This document shows, one piece after another, positions 45,285 through 54,798 of a stretch of 64,000 bases of DNA. Numbering within the stretch: position 1 is the stretch's first letter; every line of letters starts with the position of its first letter. Below the pieces are notes generated by a model. The model did no database searches. It was given only the letters and a program-made list of their open reading frames with translations, and was not told where the DNA came from. The DNA lies in contig JACBXP010000011.1 in NCBI GenBank assembly GCA_015863185.1, positions 1-64,000 of the forward strand, given 5' to 3'. A program made the position numbers and the translations under genes. The DNA comes from Aerococcaceae bacterium DSM 111020 (lineage in GTDB: Bacteria > Bacillota > Bacilli > Lactobacillales > Aerococcaceae).

Positions 45285-45668
45285 ATATATCAATGTCTTC
45301 TAGAACTTTACTATTTAGTCAGAGTGAACTTATCTACGTATACACAAGACAACATATTCTGTTTCCGGTATTATTGATATTCGTTTGTTTGTAAAATCTT
45401 ATTTAAAGCATGTAGTTGTCATATCTGATATGCTATACATCCTTCGGAGCGATAAGATGATCATTGGTACAATATGTTATTGGAAATGGTAAAATGCAAA
45501 CCCATTAGAATTAAATTGGCTTCTAATAACATGTAACCAAAATAATATAGGACTTAACAAGATTATATTAAAAATGATGGCTTACTTGAAAATGCACTCG
45601 CTAATAATGAAGGAGAAATTATCGAATGGTACTGGATTGATAGATGCTGTTAAATGAGGAGGAGACAC
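45285..45668. other. 384-bp region without an intact gene
   Basis: No gene or terminator is clear. The last 100 bases (45558-45653) are open in one frame with protein-like codons (DGLLENALANNEGEIIEWYW) but have no start codon, and two stops lie just upstream (45543, 45555). It looks like the tail of a decayed gene. In Bacillus, rpmE follows rho directly. Confidence 0.35.
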
Positions 45669-46130
45669 ATGACAAAAAATGCAAAAACAAATGTGATGCG
45701 TCTTTTAGAACAACATGATATTGAGTATCGTGCACATTACTTTAATAAGAATAGAGATAAACATACTTCACTTCATGCACCAATTTTTAAAACATTAGTT
45801 ACCATAGGCAAATCGAATACGCATTATGTCTTTGTGATACCAGTAAAGAATGAATTGGATTTAAAGAAAGCTGCTAATGTGACTCATGAAAAAAGTATCC
45901 ATATGATAAAAGAAAAAGAACTATTACCGTTAACAGGTTATGTTCATGGTGGCTGTTCACCGATTGGAATGAAAAAACAGTATGAAACCTTTCTGGATCA
46001 GTCGGCAGTAAATTATTCGACAATCATTTTTTCAGCTGGAAAGGTTAATTATTCAGTAGAAATAAATCCTAAAGAATTAGAAAAATTGATTCCCGTTGAA
46101 TTTGGCGATGTAATACAAACAAAGGAATGA
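45669..46130 (+). CDS. ybaK: Cys-tRNA(Pro)/Cys-tRNA(Cys) deacylase YbaK family
   Basis: 153 residues. Hydrolyses Cys wrongly attached to tRNA-Pro. Markers: TNVMRLLEQHDIEYRAHYF, FKTLVTIGKSNTHYVFVIPV, GYVHGGCSPIGMKKQYETFLD, and GKVNYSVEINPKEL with the catalytic Lys earlier in the YbaK fold. ATG 45669 is set by GAGGAGGAG. Confidence 0.95.
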   Translation: MTKNAKTNVMRLLEQHDIEYRAHYFNKNRDKHTSLHAPIFKTLVTIGKSNTHYVFVIPVKNELDLKKAANVTHEKSIHMIKEKELLPLTGYVHGGCSPIGMKKQYETFLDQSAVNYSTIIFSAGKVNYSVEINPKELEKLIPVEFGDVIQTKE

Positions 46131-46136
46131 GATGGA

Positions 46137-46358
46137 ATGTCAGAATTTAAATTTGAAATTATAGAACATTTTGCTCAACTCAATACGAGTGCAAAAGGTT
46201 GGTCTAAAGAGCTTACTCGTGTCTCATGGAATGAACGTGATCCTAAATATGATATTCGCGAATGGAGTCCGGATTATACTAAAATGGGCAAAGGGGTCAC
46301 TTTTACAACAGAAGAATTGCGTATCTTAAGAGACGCATTGAATCAAATGGATTTATAA
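46137..46358 (+). CDS. YdbC/PC4 family single-strand nucleic-acid-binding protein
   Basis: 73 residues, full length for the family. Fold of the PC4 (p15) coactivator: FEIIEHFAQLNTSAKGWSKELTRVSWNER, DIREWSPDYTKMGKGVTFT. Dimers of YdbC bind single-stranded DNA. The cellular role is not known. It starts 6 bases after ybaK. Confidence 0.88.
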   Translation: MSEFKFEIIEHFAQLNTSAKGWSKELTRVSWNERDPKYDIREWSPDYTKMGKGVTFTTEELRILRDALNQMDL

Positions 46359-46465
46359 AAAGAATTGCATTTACAAGAAATACATGCTATTATTTTATTG
46401 TTGCACCTTAGTGCATTGAATAACTGTAGTCTAGCAAATAGATTACGGCAGAAAGGAAGTATAAT

Positions 46466-46717
46466 ATGAAACAAGGAATTCATCCAGAATATCAACCAGT
46501 TGTGTTTATGGATACTTCAACAGGATATAAATTTTTATCAGGATCTACTAAATCATCCGATGAAACGGTAGAATGGGAAGATGGAAATACATATCCAATG
46601 ATTCGAGTGGAAATCTCTTCTGACTCGCATCCATTCTATACTGGCCGTCAAAAATTCACGCAAGCCGATGGTCGTGTGGACCGTTTCAACAAAAAATACG
46701 GTTTTTCAAACGAATAG
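46466..46717 (+). CDS. rpmE2: 50S ribosomal protein L31 type B
   Basis: 83 residues. L31 without the zinc cysteines (type B, C- form): [16 protein letters not shown] and the C-terminal [25 protein letters not shown]. Since the window shows no CxxC form beside rho, this may be the main L31. AAAGGAAG precedes the ATG. Confidence 0.96.
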   Translation: MKQGIHPEYQPVVFMDTSTGYKFLSGSTKSSDETVEWEDGNTYPMIRVEISSDSHPFYTGRQKFTQADGRVDRFNKKYGFSNE

Positions 46718-46744
46718 TTATCAGTTAATTATTTTTAACTTGTC

Positions 46745-46775
46745 AGGTTTCTGCGTATTGCAGAGACCTTTTTTG
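46745..46775 (+). terminator. terminator after rpmE2
   Basis: AGGTTTCTGC paired with GCAGAGACCT around GTATT, then six T residues. Confidence 0.85.
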
Positions 46776-46890
46776 TTCAAAAATGAATCTTTACATAAAA
46801 TACATAGAAACTTAACAATTAATTGATTAAGATATGTTAAAGTATCAAGAATGAGTAACAGTATCAATCTTAAAGAAAAGGGGAGGTAAA

Positions 46891-47136
46891 ATGGAATTTA
46901 ATGAACTCGTTCAAGCACTAGAAAAACTCAATGTTCAAATCATTATGCAAACGATTGAAGATGGGAATGTCCTAGTTATCTTTCGTGAAAATCAGCCTAT
47001 TGCACATTTGTTACATCATAAAATCAATGAATTTTATACAGGGTATGATAAATTTAATGACTTAACAGTTAACGAACAACAAAAAATTACAGAGCTATTA
47101 CAGGCCTTTTCGAATACACCTGTATCAGCTCGTTAG
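46891..47136 (+). CDS. small conserved-looking hypothetical protein
   Basis: 81 residues, soluble, alpha/beta in appearance (MEFNELVQALEKLNVQII, then VLVIFRENQPIAHLLHH). Not recognised. GGGGAGG precedes the ATG and a strong terminator follows, so it is a real single-gene unit between rpmE2 and fba. Confidence 0.6.
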   Translation: MEFNELVQALEKLNVQIIMQTIEDGNVLVIFRENQPIAHLLHHKINEFYTGYDKFNDLTVNEQQKITELLQAFSNTPVSAR

Positions 47137-47163
47137 AAGCATGATACTCATGCTTCTTTTTTA
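47135..47163 (+). terminator. terminator after the 81-residue protein gene
   Basis: 10-bp stem AGAAGCATGA/TCATGCTTCT with a 3-base loop and a T-run. Confidence 0.9.
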
Positions 47164-47245
47164 TGCCATGAATTACTAGCAAAGTCTAGAACTTTTAGTC
47201 TATGTTCGTTATAATAGAGACATAAAATAAAAGGGGGACTTAAAC

Positions 47246-48103
47246 ATGAGTCGTTTAGTAAGTATGACAGATATGTTAAACAAAGCAAAAGAAGGACATT
47301 ATGCTGTTGGACAATTTAATATCAATAATTTAGAGTGGACCCACGCAGTTTTAACGGCAGCTCAAGAAAATAACTCACCAATTATTTTAGGTGTATCAGA
47401 AGGTGCAACGAAATATATGGGTGGTGCCAAAGTTGTTGGCGCAATGGTTAATGCTTTGATGGAAACAATGGATATTACTGTACCTGTTGCTTTACACTTA
47501 GACCATGGTTCTTCTTTTGAATCTTGTAAAGATGCGATTGATAATGGCTATACATCTGTTATGATCGATGGATCACATTCGCCAATTGACGATAATCTTA
47601 CATTAACTAAACAAGTTGTAGAATATGCCCATGAACGCGGTGCATCAGTCGAAGCTGAAGTTGGGACTGTTGGTGGAGAAGAAGATGGTGTCATTGGTGG
47701 TGTTCAATATGCCGATTTGGATGAATGTGTACGAATGGTTGAAGAAGCCAAAGTGGATGCATTAGCAGCAGCATTAGGTTCAGTACACGGAACATATGAC
47801 GGCGAGCCAAAATTAGGTTTCGATGAAATGCAAGCAATATCAGAAGCAACGAATGCGCCATTAGTATTACATGGGGGTTCAGGTATTCCTGAGCATCAAA
47901 TCAAAAAAGCTATTGACCGTGGTCATGCGAAAATTAATGTCAATACTGAATTACAACAACAATTTACTCAAGCGACACGTGAATTATTAGATACAGATAA
48001 AAAAGTATACGATCCACGTAAAGTATTAAAACCGGGCGTTGAAGCAATTGTAAAAACAACAAAAGATACAATGGATATGTTCGGCTCAACTGGCAAAGCA
48101 TAA
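47246..48103 (+). CDS. fba: class II fructose-1,6-bisphosphate aldolase
   Basis: 285 residues. Glycolytic zinc aldolase. Zinc ligands in [11 protein letters not shown] (two His region), [15 protein letters not shown] and [18 protein letters not shown]; phosphate-binding GKINVNTE-type loop ([14 protein letters not shown]). AAAGGGGG before the ATG; TATAAT at 47210-47215 is the likely -10. Its place near murA-rho-rpmE matches Bacillus. Confidence 0.96.
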   Translation: MSRLVSMTDMLNKAKEGHYAVGQFNINNLEWTHAVLTAAQENNSPIILGVSEGATKYMGGAKVVGAMVNALMETMDITVPVALHLDHGSSFESCKDAIDNGYTSVMIDGSHSPIDDNLTLTKQVVEYAHERGASVEAEVGTVGGEEDGVIGGVQYADLDECVRMVEEAKVDALAAALGSVHGTYDGEPKLGFDEMQAISEATNAPLVLHGGSGIPEHQIKKAIDRGHAKINVNTELQQQFTQATRELLDTDKKVYDPRKVLKPGVEAIVKTTKDTMDMFGSTGKA

Positions 48104-48123
48104 TCTTAACTCAATTAAATTTT

Positions 48124-48159
48124 AGACACATTAGATAATATCTAATGTGTCTTTTTTTA
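48124..48159 (+). terminator. terminator after fba
   Basis: 13-bp perfect stem AGACACATTAGAT/ATCTAATGTGTCT, 3-base loop, seven T residues. Confidence 0.92.
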
Positions 48160-48281
48160 TTATTGGAAATATCGGAATACAATGTCTATATAAATTTGAT
48201 AAAGTTATATTAATTGTTTGATAACCAAAGTAACTGATAGTTGGCACGATTAAAAATGTCACAGTTTTTAGTTTTTGAGTC

Positions 48282-48290
48282 TGTTATAAT
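48282..48290 (+). promoter_or_regulatory. extended -10 promoter of degV
   Basis: TGTTATAAT is an extended -10 element 35 bases before the ATG of the degV gene. No clear -35. Confidence 0.6.
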
Positions 48291-48324
48291 GATTTTCAAA
48301 TTGAATTAACATAAGGAGTTCATT

Positions 48325-49206
48325 ATGAAAACAGCATATCTAATAGACAGTACAGCGGGGTTCTTACAAGAATATAGTCATCGGGATGATATCTATGAGG
48401 TTACTTTGAGTGCTATGTTTCCAAATGGAGAAACCGTATTTGATTCTCCAGATTTAAAATGTACGGAACGTTTTCGAACATTAAGAAATCAATTTGAAGA
48501 AAAGCCTACATCTTCACAGCCGAGCTTAGGTGAAATTTATGACGTATTTGAACAAATCTGTAAAGAGGGTTATGATGAAGTTTACTGTGTAACCTTAGGA
48601 AGTCTTTTAAGTGGAACTTATAATAGTGTCCTAAGTGTTGCGCAGGAGTATGAAGACAATTTTAAGACATATATCTATGATACTCGTTCAGCAGTAACGA
48701 CACCGCATGCAGTAATGGAAGAAATTATACGTTTAGTGGAAGCAGGAGAAACATTTGAAGTCATTGATCGACGAGTGAATTACATTATCGATGAGTCACG
48801 AGCATTTTTAATTATGTTGCAGTTAGATTCCCTCCAAGAAGGTGGACGATTAGAATTGTCAGAGGAATCTTTAATTGCTCACAATAACTTTAAAGCTATT
48901 ATTGAAATTAGTGACGAAGGAAAATTATTTGTGCTAGACAAAGTTCGTACTGAAAGACGACGGGAAGAAGAATTAATAAGATTTATCACAGAAAAATATG
49001 AACAATTTGATGGTCATGTATCAGTCATTATGTCGAACGCCTTTGCTGAGGAAGAGATGTTCGCTTTTCGTGCCAAAATTCAGCAAAAACACCCAGATAT
49101 TGAAGTTCATATTCGCACCATGACACCTTCTTTGATGTGTCACTTAGATGACAAAGGTTATATATTTGGGATAGTCCCGAATATGGAGAGAATTGATAAG
49201 ATTTGA
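48325..49206 (+). CDS. DegV family fatty-acid-binding protein
   Basis: 293 residues. DegV/FakB fold: TAYLIDSTAGF at the N-terminus, TSSQPSLGEIYDVF, LGSLLSGTYNSVLSVAQ and the late HLDDKGYIFG. FakB-type members hand a bound fatty acid to the kinase FakA for phosphorylation. The neighbouring beta-oxidation island is bounded by copies of this gene's terminator. AAGGAG before the ATG. Confidence 0.9.
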   Translation: MKTAYLIDSTAGFLQEYSHRDDIYEVTLSAMFPNGETVFDSPDLKCTERFRTLRNQFEEKPTSSQPSLGEIYDVFEQICKEGYDEVYCVTLGSLLSGTYNSVLSVAQEYEDNFKTYIYDTRSAVTTPHAVMEEIIRLVEAGETFEVIDRRVNYIIDESRAFLIMLQLDSLQEGGRLELSEESLIAHNNFKAIIEISDEGKLFVLDKVRTERRREEELIRFITEKYEQFDGHVSVIMSNAFAEEEMFAFRAKIQQKHPDIEVHIRTMTPSLMCHLDDKGYIFGIVPNMERIDKI

Positions 49207-49225
49207 CAAAATTATTCGATAATTA

Positions 49226-49275
49226 TTTAAAATATGAAAACCGCTCATCCTTTACAAAATAAGGTTGAGCGGTTT
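49226..49275 (+). repeat. 50-bp direct repeat, copy 1 (degV terminator)
   Basis: Identical over 50 bases to 60344-60393. It contains a terminator hairpin: AAACCGCTCATCCTT paired with AAGGTTGAGCGGTTT around an 8-base loop, followed here by ATTTTTTC. It lies 20 bases after the degV stop. Confidence 0.92.
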
Positions 49276-49338
49276 ATTTTTTCATGCTAAATTTGACAAA
49301 AAGAGGTTTTATAAGCCGAACTTAGATAAATCAATACC

Positions 49339-49488
49339 TCAAGCTTTTTCTTTACCTAAAGCAATTAACTGCTCCCGTTCTTCATCAGTAATTTCCCCTG
49401 CTTGATAAGCTTCCCGAATTTCCTTGATTAATCCTGCTGCATTAAGTAGACTCGCCCGTTGGATTTTTTCTTTAAATTCTTCAAACAT
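49339..49488 (-). CDS. small SHOCT-like protein
   Basis: 49 residues on the minus strand. The start ATG at 49488 is preceded by GAGGAGG 8 bases away, an excellent ribosome binding site. The sequence (AASLLN-type helix, IKEIREAYQAGEITDEEREQL) resembles the SHOCT motif, a short helical C-terminal module of unknown role, here standing alone. It lies just inside the left 50-bp repeat and may be part of the island. Confidence 0.65.
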   Translation of the reverse strand: MFEEFKEKIQRASLLNAAGLIKEIREAYQAGEITDEEREQLIALGKEKA

Positions 49489-49534
49489 TGTAATATCCTC
49501 CTCTATTTAAGTTGTAAATAGAATACAACAAAAA

Positions 49535-49548
49535 TGAATGCGCTTCCA
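49535..49548 (+). promoter_or_regulatory. cre site 1 (CcpA binding)
   Basis: TGAATGCGCTTCCA matches the cre consensus (TGAAAGCGCTTTCA) in 12 of 14 positions. It lies upstream of the presumed -10 of the beta-oxidation genes. Confidence 0.55.
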
Positions 49549-49608
49549 ACAAGTAATACTTATTAATTCATTAAGTATCCCTAAATTTATTTTTTAAATA
49601 AAAAAATT

Positions 49609-49614
49609 TATAAT
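49609..49614 (+). promoter_or_regulatory. -10 box of the beta-oxidation operon
   Basis: TATAAT in a very AT-rich stretch. The -35 is not clear (TTTATT 17 bases upstream). It lies between the two cre sites. Confidence 0.5.
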
Positions 49615-49629
49615 AATAATTAAGAGTTA

Positions 49630-49643
49630 TGAAAGCGTTTTCT
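49630..49643 (+). promoter_or_regulatory. cre site 2 (CcpA binding)
   Basis: TGAAAGCGTTTTCT matches the relaxed cre consensus at nearly every position. It lies about 15 bases downstream of the -10 box, where bound CcpA would block transcription. Sugar repression of fatty-acid use is expected. Confidence 0.75.
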
Positions 49644-49662
49644 GAGTTAGGAGGAATTTGTT

Positions 49663-51183
49663 ATGTTGGATTGGATTAAAACAAGGACAGTGACGCATCC
49701 GGACAAAGTTGCGATTATCGACCCCTATAAGGATACTGAATGGACTTTCGATCAATTAAATCGAAGAGCAGAGAATTTGGCGAATTATTTAGTTGAACAA
49801 GGGATTAAAAAGGGAGATCGAATCGGTGTCTTCGTGCCAAATGATGTTTCTATTTTTGATTTCTTCTTTGCTTCAATAAAAATGGGTGCTATTTTTGTTC
49901 CAATGAATTGGCGTCTTAAAGCAAGTGAAGTTGCGGGTGTTGTTGAAGATGCGGGAATTGAACATATCTATTATGCCACAAATCATTTAGAACGTTTAGA
50001 GTTGGTCCCACAAGAATATATTAAATTAAATGTTGATGAAGAAGAATACAATGAGATTGTCAATCCGGATAATTACCAGCCGTTTGATAATTGCGAAATA
50101 TCCATGGATGATATTGCATTATTGATCTAAACTTCTGGTTCTACAGGGACTCCAAAAGGAGTAACTATAACACATCGAGGTTATATCAATAATATTTATC
50201 AAGAAATTTTTTCTTGGAATTTTGGTGAAGAGGCCAGAACTATCGTTTCTACACCACTTTTCCACATCTTAGGTTTAATCGATTCTGCTTTAGCTGCTTT
50301 AAAAATTGGTGGAACAATTATTTTGGATCGTTATTTTGATATGAATCGCATCAATTATTTAATAGAAGAGTATAAACCCAATATTTTGATTATGATACCG
50401 ACGATGTATTACGGCATCATGGCTGGAGAAGGATTTAATGCAACTGAATTGCAGAAAATAGACTACCTAGTTCAGGGTGGAGCACCACCATTACCAAAAG
50501 TAAATGAAATTTTTTCAATGATGGGATTAACGTTGATTAATGGTTATGGTCTTACTGAGGCACCATTGCTTACATTCAATACCAATGAAATAGCTGAAAA
50601 ATATCCTTACTCTATAGGACATCCTGTTATGAATGTTGAAATTAAGTTAATTGATGAAAAAGGAAATTCTGTCAAACGTGGCGAAATTGGTGAAATGATC
50701 GTTAAAGGTGAAAATGTAACGAAGGGTTATTGGAATAAACCGAAATTAAATGAAGAAGTGTTTACATCTGATGGATATTTTTATACTGGAGACTTAGCGC
50801 GTCTTGGTGATGACGGTGAGATAACAATTATAAATCGTAAAAAAGAACTAATTATAACAGGTGGAGAGAATGTCTTGCCATCTGAAGTTGAATCAATATT
50901 ATCAAAACATCCGTTAATCAGACAAGCAATTGTCGTTGGATTTGAGAATAAACAATTTGGAGAATCTGTCTCTGCAGCAATTGTATTGAATCAAGAAGCA
51001 ATGAATGTCGAAAATTATGAAGCTGTATTAGACGAATATTGTACTAAGAACTTAGCTGGATATAAAACACCGAAACTTTATCTGACGATGGAAGAGATCC
51101 CACTAAATTCAGTAAATAAACCAGATCGTTTAGAAATTCAAAGACTTATGAATGAACATGCTACTGCACTTGGAAAGAACTAA
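49663..51183 (+). pseudogene. long-chain acyl-CoA synthetase (AMP-binding), interrupted by a stop codon
   Basis: One frame of 507 codons with a single internal TAA at codon 156 (50128-50130). The stop falls where the conserved tyrosine precedes the P-loop: LLI-stop-TSGSTGTPKG, so TAC/TAT became TAA by one substitution. Downstream motifs are whole: GYGLTEAP (A5), YFYTGDLARL (A7) and KELIITGGENV (A8). It would activate fatty acids as acyl-CoA for the genes that follow. GGAGG precedes the ATG. A sequencing error is possible; otherwise the operon lacks its activating enzyme. Confidence 0.88.
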
Positions 51184-51208
51184 CCGTTAATTATAGGAGG
51201 AATAAAAA

Positions 51209-52432
51209 ATGACTGATAAATTTGTGCTTGAAAATCGTGAGGAAATTTTAGCTGAGCTATACCCAGAAGATGTATTGAAGTTATCTAGCAAGTTGACAGA
51301 TGGTGAAGTTGAATTTTTACGTCAAATGGTAGAGCTTTTGGAGACTAAGTATAGAAAAGATTTAAATAAGCATTGGTACAATAATGAAGTACCAGAAGGG
51401 TTCTTTGAAGATATGGGAGAATTAGGATACTTTACTAATCCATTATTATATCAAGAGCGTGAATTGCTTCAAGGAACAAGTCAAATGTTCCAATTCTTCT
51501 TCGCATTTACTTTATCAAGATTCGATGTTTCATTAAATACTTTAATTGGTGTCCATTCGGGATTAGGTTTCAATTCATTCTTACTCGGCGGATCTAAAGA
51601 ACAAGTTGAAAAATATATACCAGCACTTGCTACACATCAATTAAGAACGTGTTTTGCTTTAACAGAACCTAATCATGGTTCAGACGTTGCGTGGGGACTA
51701 GAAACGACAGCTGAACGTCGTGGAGATAAATGGATTATAAATGGTGAGAAAAGATGGATTGGCGGGGCTAATGTGGCGGATGTGATTCCTGTTTATGCTC
51801 GAGATGTCGAAACAGGAAAACCTCGTGGGTTTATTGTTAAACGCGAACAAGAAGGTGTTGAAATTGATGTTATAGAAGGAAAAACATCTCTCAAGATTGT
51901 TCCAAATTGCAATATTAAATTGACCAATGTTGAGGTTGCTGAAGAGGACAGACTTCAAAAGATTGAACGATTCAGAGATATTGCAATGATTTTATATTCT
52001 ACCCGAGCTGGTGTTGCGCATATGGCTGCTGGAACCATGGCAGGAGCTTTACAAGCAACATTAAGATATGTAAAAGAACGTGAACAATTTGGCAATAAAA
52101 TTTCTAGTTATCAATTAGTTCAAGAAAAATTAGCAATGATGCAAGTTAATGTGACCAATGCTATGTCATTAAGTGCCCATATTGCTGAGCTACAAGAAAA
52201 TGGTAGCTATGATGAAGTTGTGTCATCTATTGGAAAGATGTCTAATGCGTTACGTTTACGAGAAACAGTATCATTAGGAAGAGGTATTTGTGGTGGTAAT
52301 GGTATTCTTGTCGAAAATGACATTGCCCGATTTTTCGCGGATGCTGAAGCTGTCTATACTTATGAAGGAACTCATGAAATTAATGCATTAGTAGTTGGTC
52401 GTGCAATGACCGGAGAAGCTGCATTTAACTAG
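51209..52432 (+). CDS. acyl-CoA dehydrogenase
   Basis: 407 residues. FAD enzyme that makes the trans-2-enoyl-CoA. Flavin-contact segment CFALTEPNHGSDVAWGLETTAE, middle beta domain with WIINGEKRWIGGANVADV, and a C-terminal helical domain with REQFGNKISSYQLVQEKLA and the catalytic Glu in YTYEGTHEIN. The YEGTHEIN position of the Glu suggests the glutaryl/short-chain-type branch. ETF genes, the usual electron acceptor, are not in the window. AGGAGG before the ATG. Confidence 0.93.
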   Translation: MTDKFVLENREEILAELYPEDVLKLSSKLTDGEVEFLRQMVELLETKYRKDLNKHWYNNEVPEGFFEDMGELGYFTNPLLYQERELLQGTSQMFQFFFAFTLSRFDVSLNTLIGVHSGLGFNSFLLGGSKEQVEKYIPALATHQLRTCFALTEPNHGSDVAWGLETTAERRGDKWIINGEKRWIGGANVADVIPVYARDVETGKPRGFIVKREQEGVEIDVIEGKTSLKIVPNCNIKLTNVEVAEEDRLQKIERFRDIAMILYSTRAGVAHMAAGTMAGALQATLRYVKEREQFGNKISSYQLVQEKLAMMQVNVTNAMSLSAHIAELQENGSYDEVVSSIGKMSNALRLRETVSLGRGICGGNGILVENDIARFFADAEAVYTYEGTHEINALVVGRAMTGEAAFN

Positions 52433-52501
52433 TTTAAAAAATAAAACAGCACCTCTGCCGTATGGCGAGGGTTGTTTTATTATCGATACGGAGGGAATAA
52501 C

Positions 52502-54770
52502 ATGACAATAAGAAAAGCAACGATCCTAGGAGCTGGGGTCATGGGAAGTCAGATTGCGGCTTTATTAGTAAATAACGGGGTAAAAGTACAATTATTAGAT
52601 ATTGCAATCGATGACGCTAACCCCAATAAATTATCAAAACAAGGATATGATAGTATTGTTAATCCTAAAAAATCGCAACTGTATGATGCGACATTTGAAG
52701 GGAATTTAACTTATGGGAACTTTACTGAGGATCTCAATGAAATGTCAGATTCAGATATTTTCATTGAAGCAGTGAAAGAAGATTTAAAAATTAAACAAGA
52801 TTTGTGGAAACAGGTTGCATCTGTAGCAAAAAAAGAAGCGATTCTAGCAACCAATACTTCAGGAATTCCTATTAATTTAATTGCTCAAGGACTGCCTGAG
52901 GATGCTCAACAACGCTTTATCGGTTTACATTTCTTTAATCCACCACGCTATATGAAGTTAGTTGAAATTATTCCTGCAGATAATACAAAACCTGAAATTG
53001 TTGAAGAACTAAAATCATTTGCTGAAGATGTTTTAGGAAAGGGTGTTGTATTAGCAAATGATGTGACAGCATTTGTAGCGAATCGTACAGGGATTCATAC
53101 ATTAGCTGATATTATGTATCGTGCAGAAAAATGTGGCTATTCAATTACGGAAACCGATGCTCTAACTGGAAAAGTTATTGGTCGTCCAATGGGGACTTAT
53201 GCATTGCGTGATTTGGTAGGAAATGATGTGGGAAGTTTTGTTATCCAAGGTTTATTACAGGATCCAGGTGAAGCGGACTATTTTAATGTGAGCAAGCGAA
53301 TTCTAAAATTAGTAGAAAATGGATATCTAGGTAATAAAACTAAAAAAGGATTCTATAAAAAAGAAAAAGGTAAACGTTTAGTTATTAATCCTGAAACGTT
53401 AAACTATAGTGCACTAGAGAAACCTAAATTACCAATACTTGATGACTTAGGAAAGAAATTAGAAAAAAATCTAGCCATCATCTTTGAAGATCAAAGTAAA
53501 GAAGGCATCTTTTTATGGGAAACGTTACGAAATGTCTTTGTTTATGCAGCACGTAATGTGCCTCTTGCAACAGATGAATTTATTGACATTGATAGAGCGA
53601 TGGTATGGGGCTTTAACTGGCGTCAAGGCCCATTCCAATTGTGGGATTCAATGGGGTTTGAACGAGTTAAAAAGCGTATTCTTGAAGAAGGATACGAATT
53701 GCCAGAATGGATATTAGAAAGAGATAATGGCTTCTATACAGAAGATATGCATCTAGAGAATGTAACACCGATTAGTGAGTTGATTACAGATCATGTTTGG
53801 GATCGAGACAGCTCTAGTTTAAATGTTGTTGGTGAGCAACTTCTCTTTAAAATTCAGACTAAGTATAATGTATTAGATGACGAGTTAGTTAGATGACGAG
53901 TTAGGAAAAGATTTAATTGAAGCCATTGATGAGTTAGAACAAAATCATCAATACACTTCGATGGTTATTTATTCAGAAGGACCACATTTTTCATTAGGAG
54001 CTAATTTAGTCATGATGAAATTTGGAATTGAATTAGATCAGTTAGAGGTTGTTGAAGAATCTATCTCGATACTCCACCAAGCAGTCAACAGATTACGTTA
54101 CTCTACTAAGCCGATCGTAACTGCTACTCAAGGACGTGCATTAGGTGGCGGCGCGGAACTTTTATTAGCATCGCCTTATATTGTAGCAGCTGCCGAATCA
54201 TATATCGGTTTAGTAGAAGTTGGAGTTGGACTGTTGCCTGCTGGAGGCGGTCTTGCAGAGCTTACTGAACGAGTGATGACTTTAAATTCTAATAAATCAA
54301 ATAAAATAGCTAGATTATCAGATGTATTAATGAATGTGGCCTCTGCTAAAGTGGCAATGTCTGCTTATGAAGCAAGAAAAATGTATTTCTTAAAAGATCA
54401 AGATACGATTATTGCGAATGGTGATAAGCGTGTTCAAGTTGCTTTGGAAAAAGCTAAATTCTTAGGATCTATTCCTTATCAACCAAGAACAAAACAAACA
54501 TTTAAAGCCTTAGGTCGAGACTTTAAAGCATTAGCAGAAGGGCAACTTGATGCTATGCGTCTTGGACATTTTATTTCAGACTATGATATGGAAATTGGAT
54601 TAAGAATTGCTGAAGTAATATCTGGTGGCGATGTTCCAGAAGGAACTTTTATTAATCAAGAATATCTACAAAATCTAGAAAAAGAACATTTTATTAGCTT
54701 GTGTGGTAATCAAAAAACTTATGAACGAATTTCGCATATGTTAGAAACGAAGAAACCATTAAGAAATTAA
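52502..54770 (+). pseudogene. fadN: FadN-type 3-hydroxyacyl-CoA dehydrogenase/enoyl-CoA hydratase, frameshifted
   Basis: N-terminal part (from ATG 52502, GGAGGG upstream): NAD-binding KATILGAGVMGSQIAALLVNNG, FFNPPRYMKLVEI, and the 3HCDH C-terminal domain. C-terminal part: crotonase fold with GPHFSLGANL and ALGGGAELLLASPY oxyanion motifs. The two are split by a 16-bp tandem duplication (53873-53888 and 53889-53904), which shifts the frame and gives a stop at 53894-53896. Removing one copy restores a single frame of 750 residues, near the length of B. subtilis FadN. The C-terminal part alone could be read from ATG 53961, without a ribosome binding site. Confidence 0.9.
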
Positions 54771-54798
54771 TACTTCGTTACAGAAGGGATTGAAATAA

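Noticed and set aside
50323-51183. Separate short AMP-binding protein gene
   Set aside because: It is in the same frame as 49663-50130, lacks the N-terminal part and has no ribosome binding site; it is the second half of the interrupted synthetase.
53961-54770. Separate stand-alone enoyl-CoA hydratase gene
   Set aside because: No ribosome binding site precedes ATG 53961, and deleting one copy of the 16-bp duplication joins it in frame to the dehydrogenase part.
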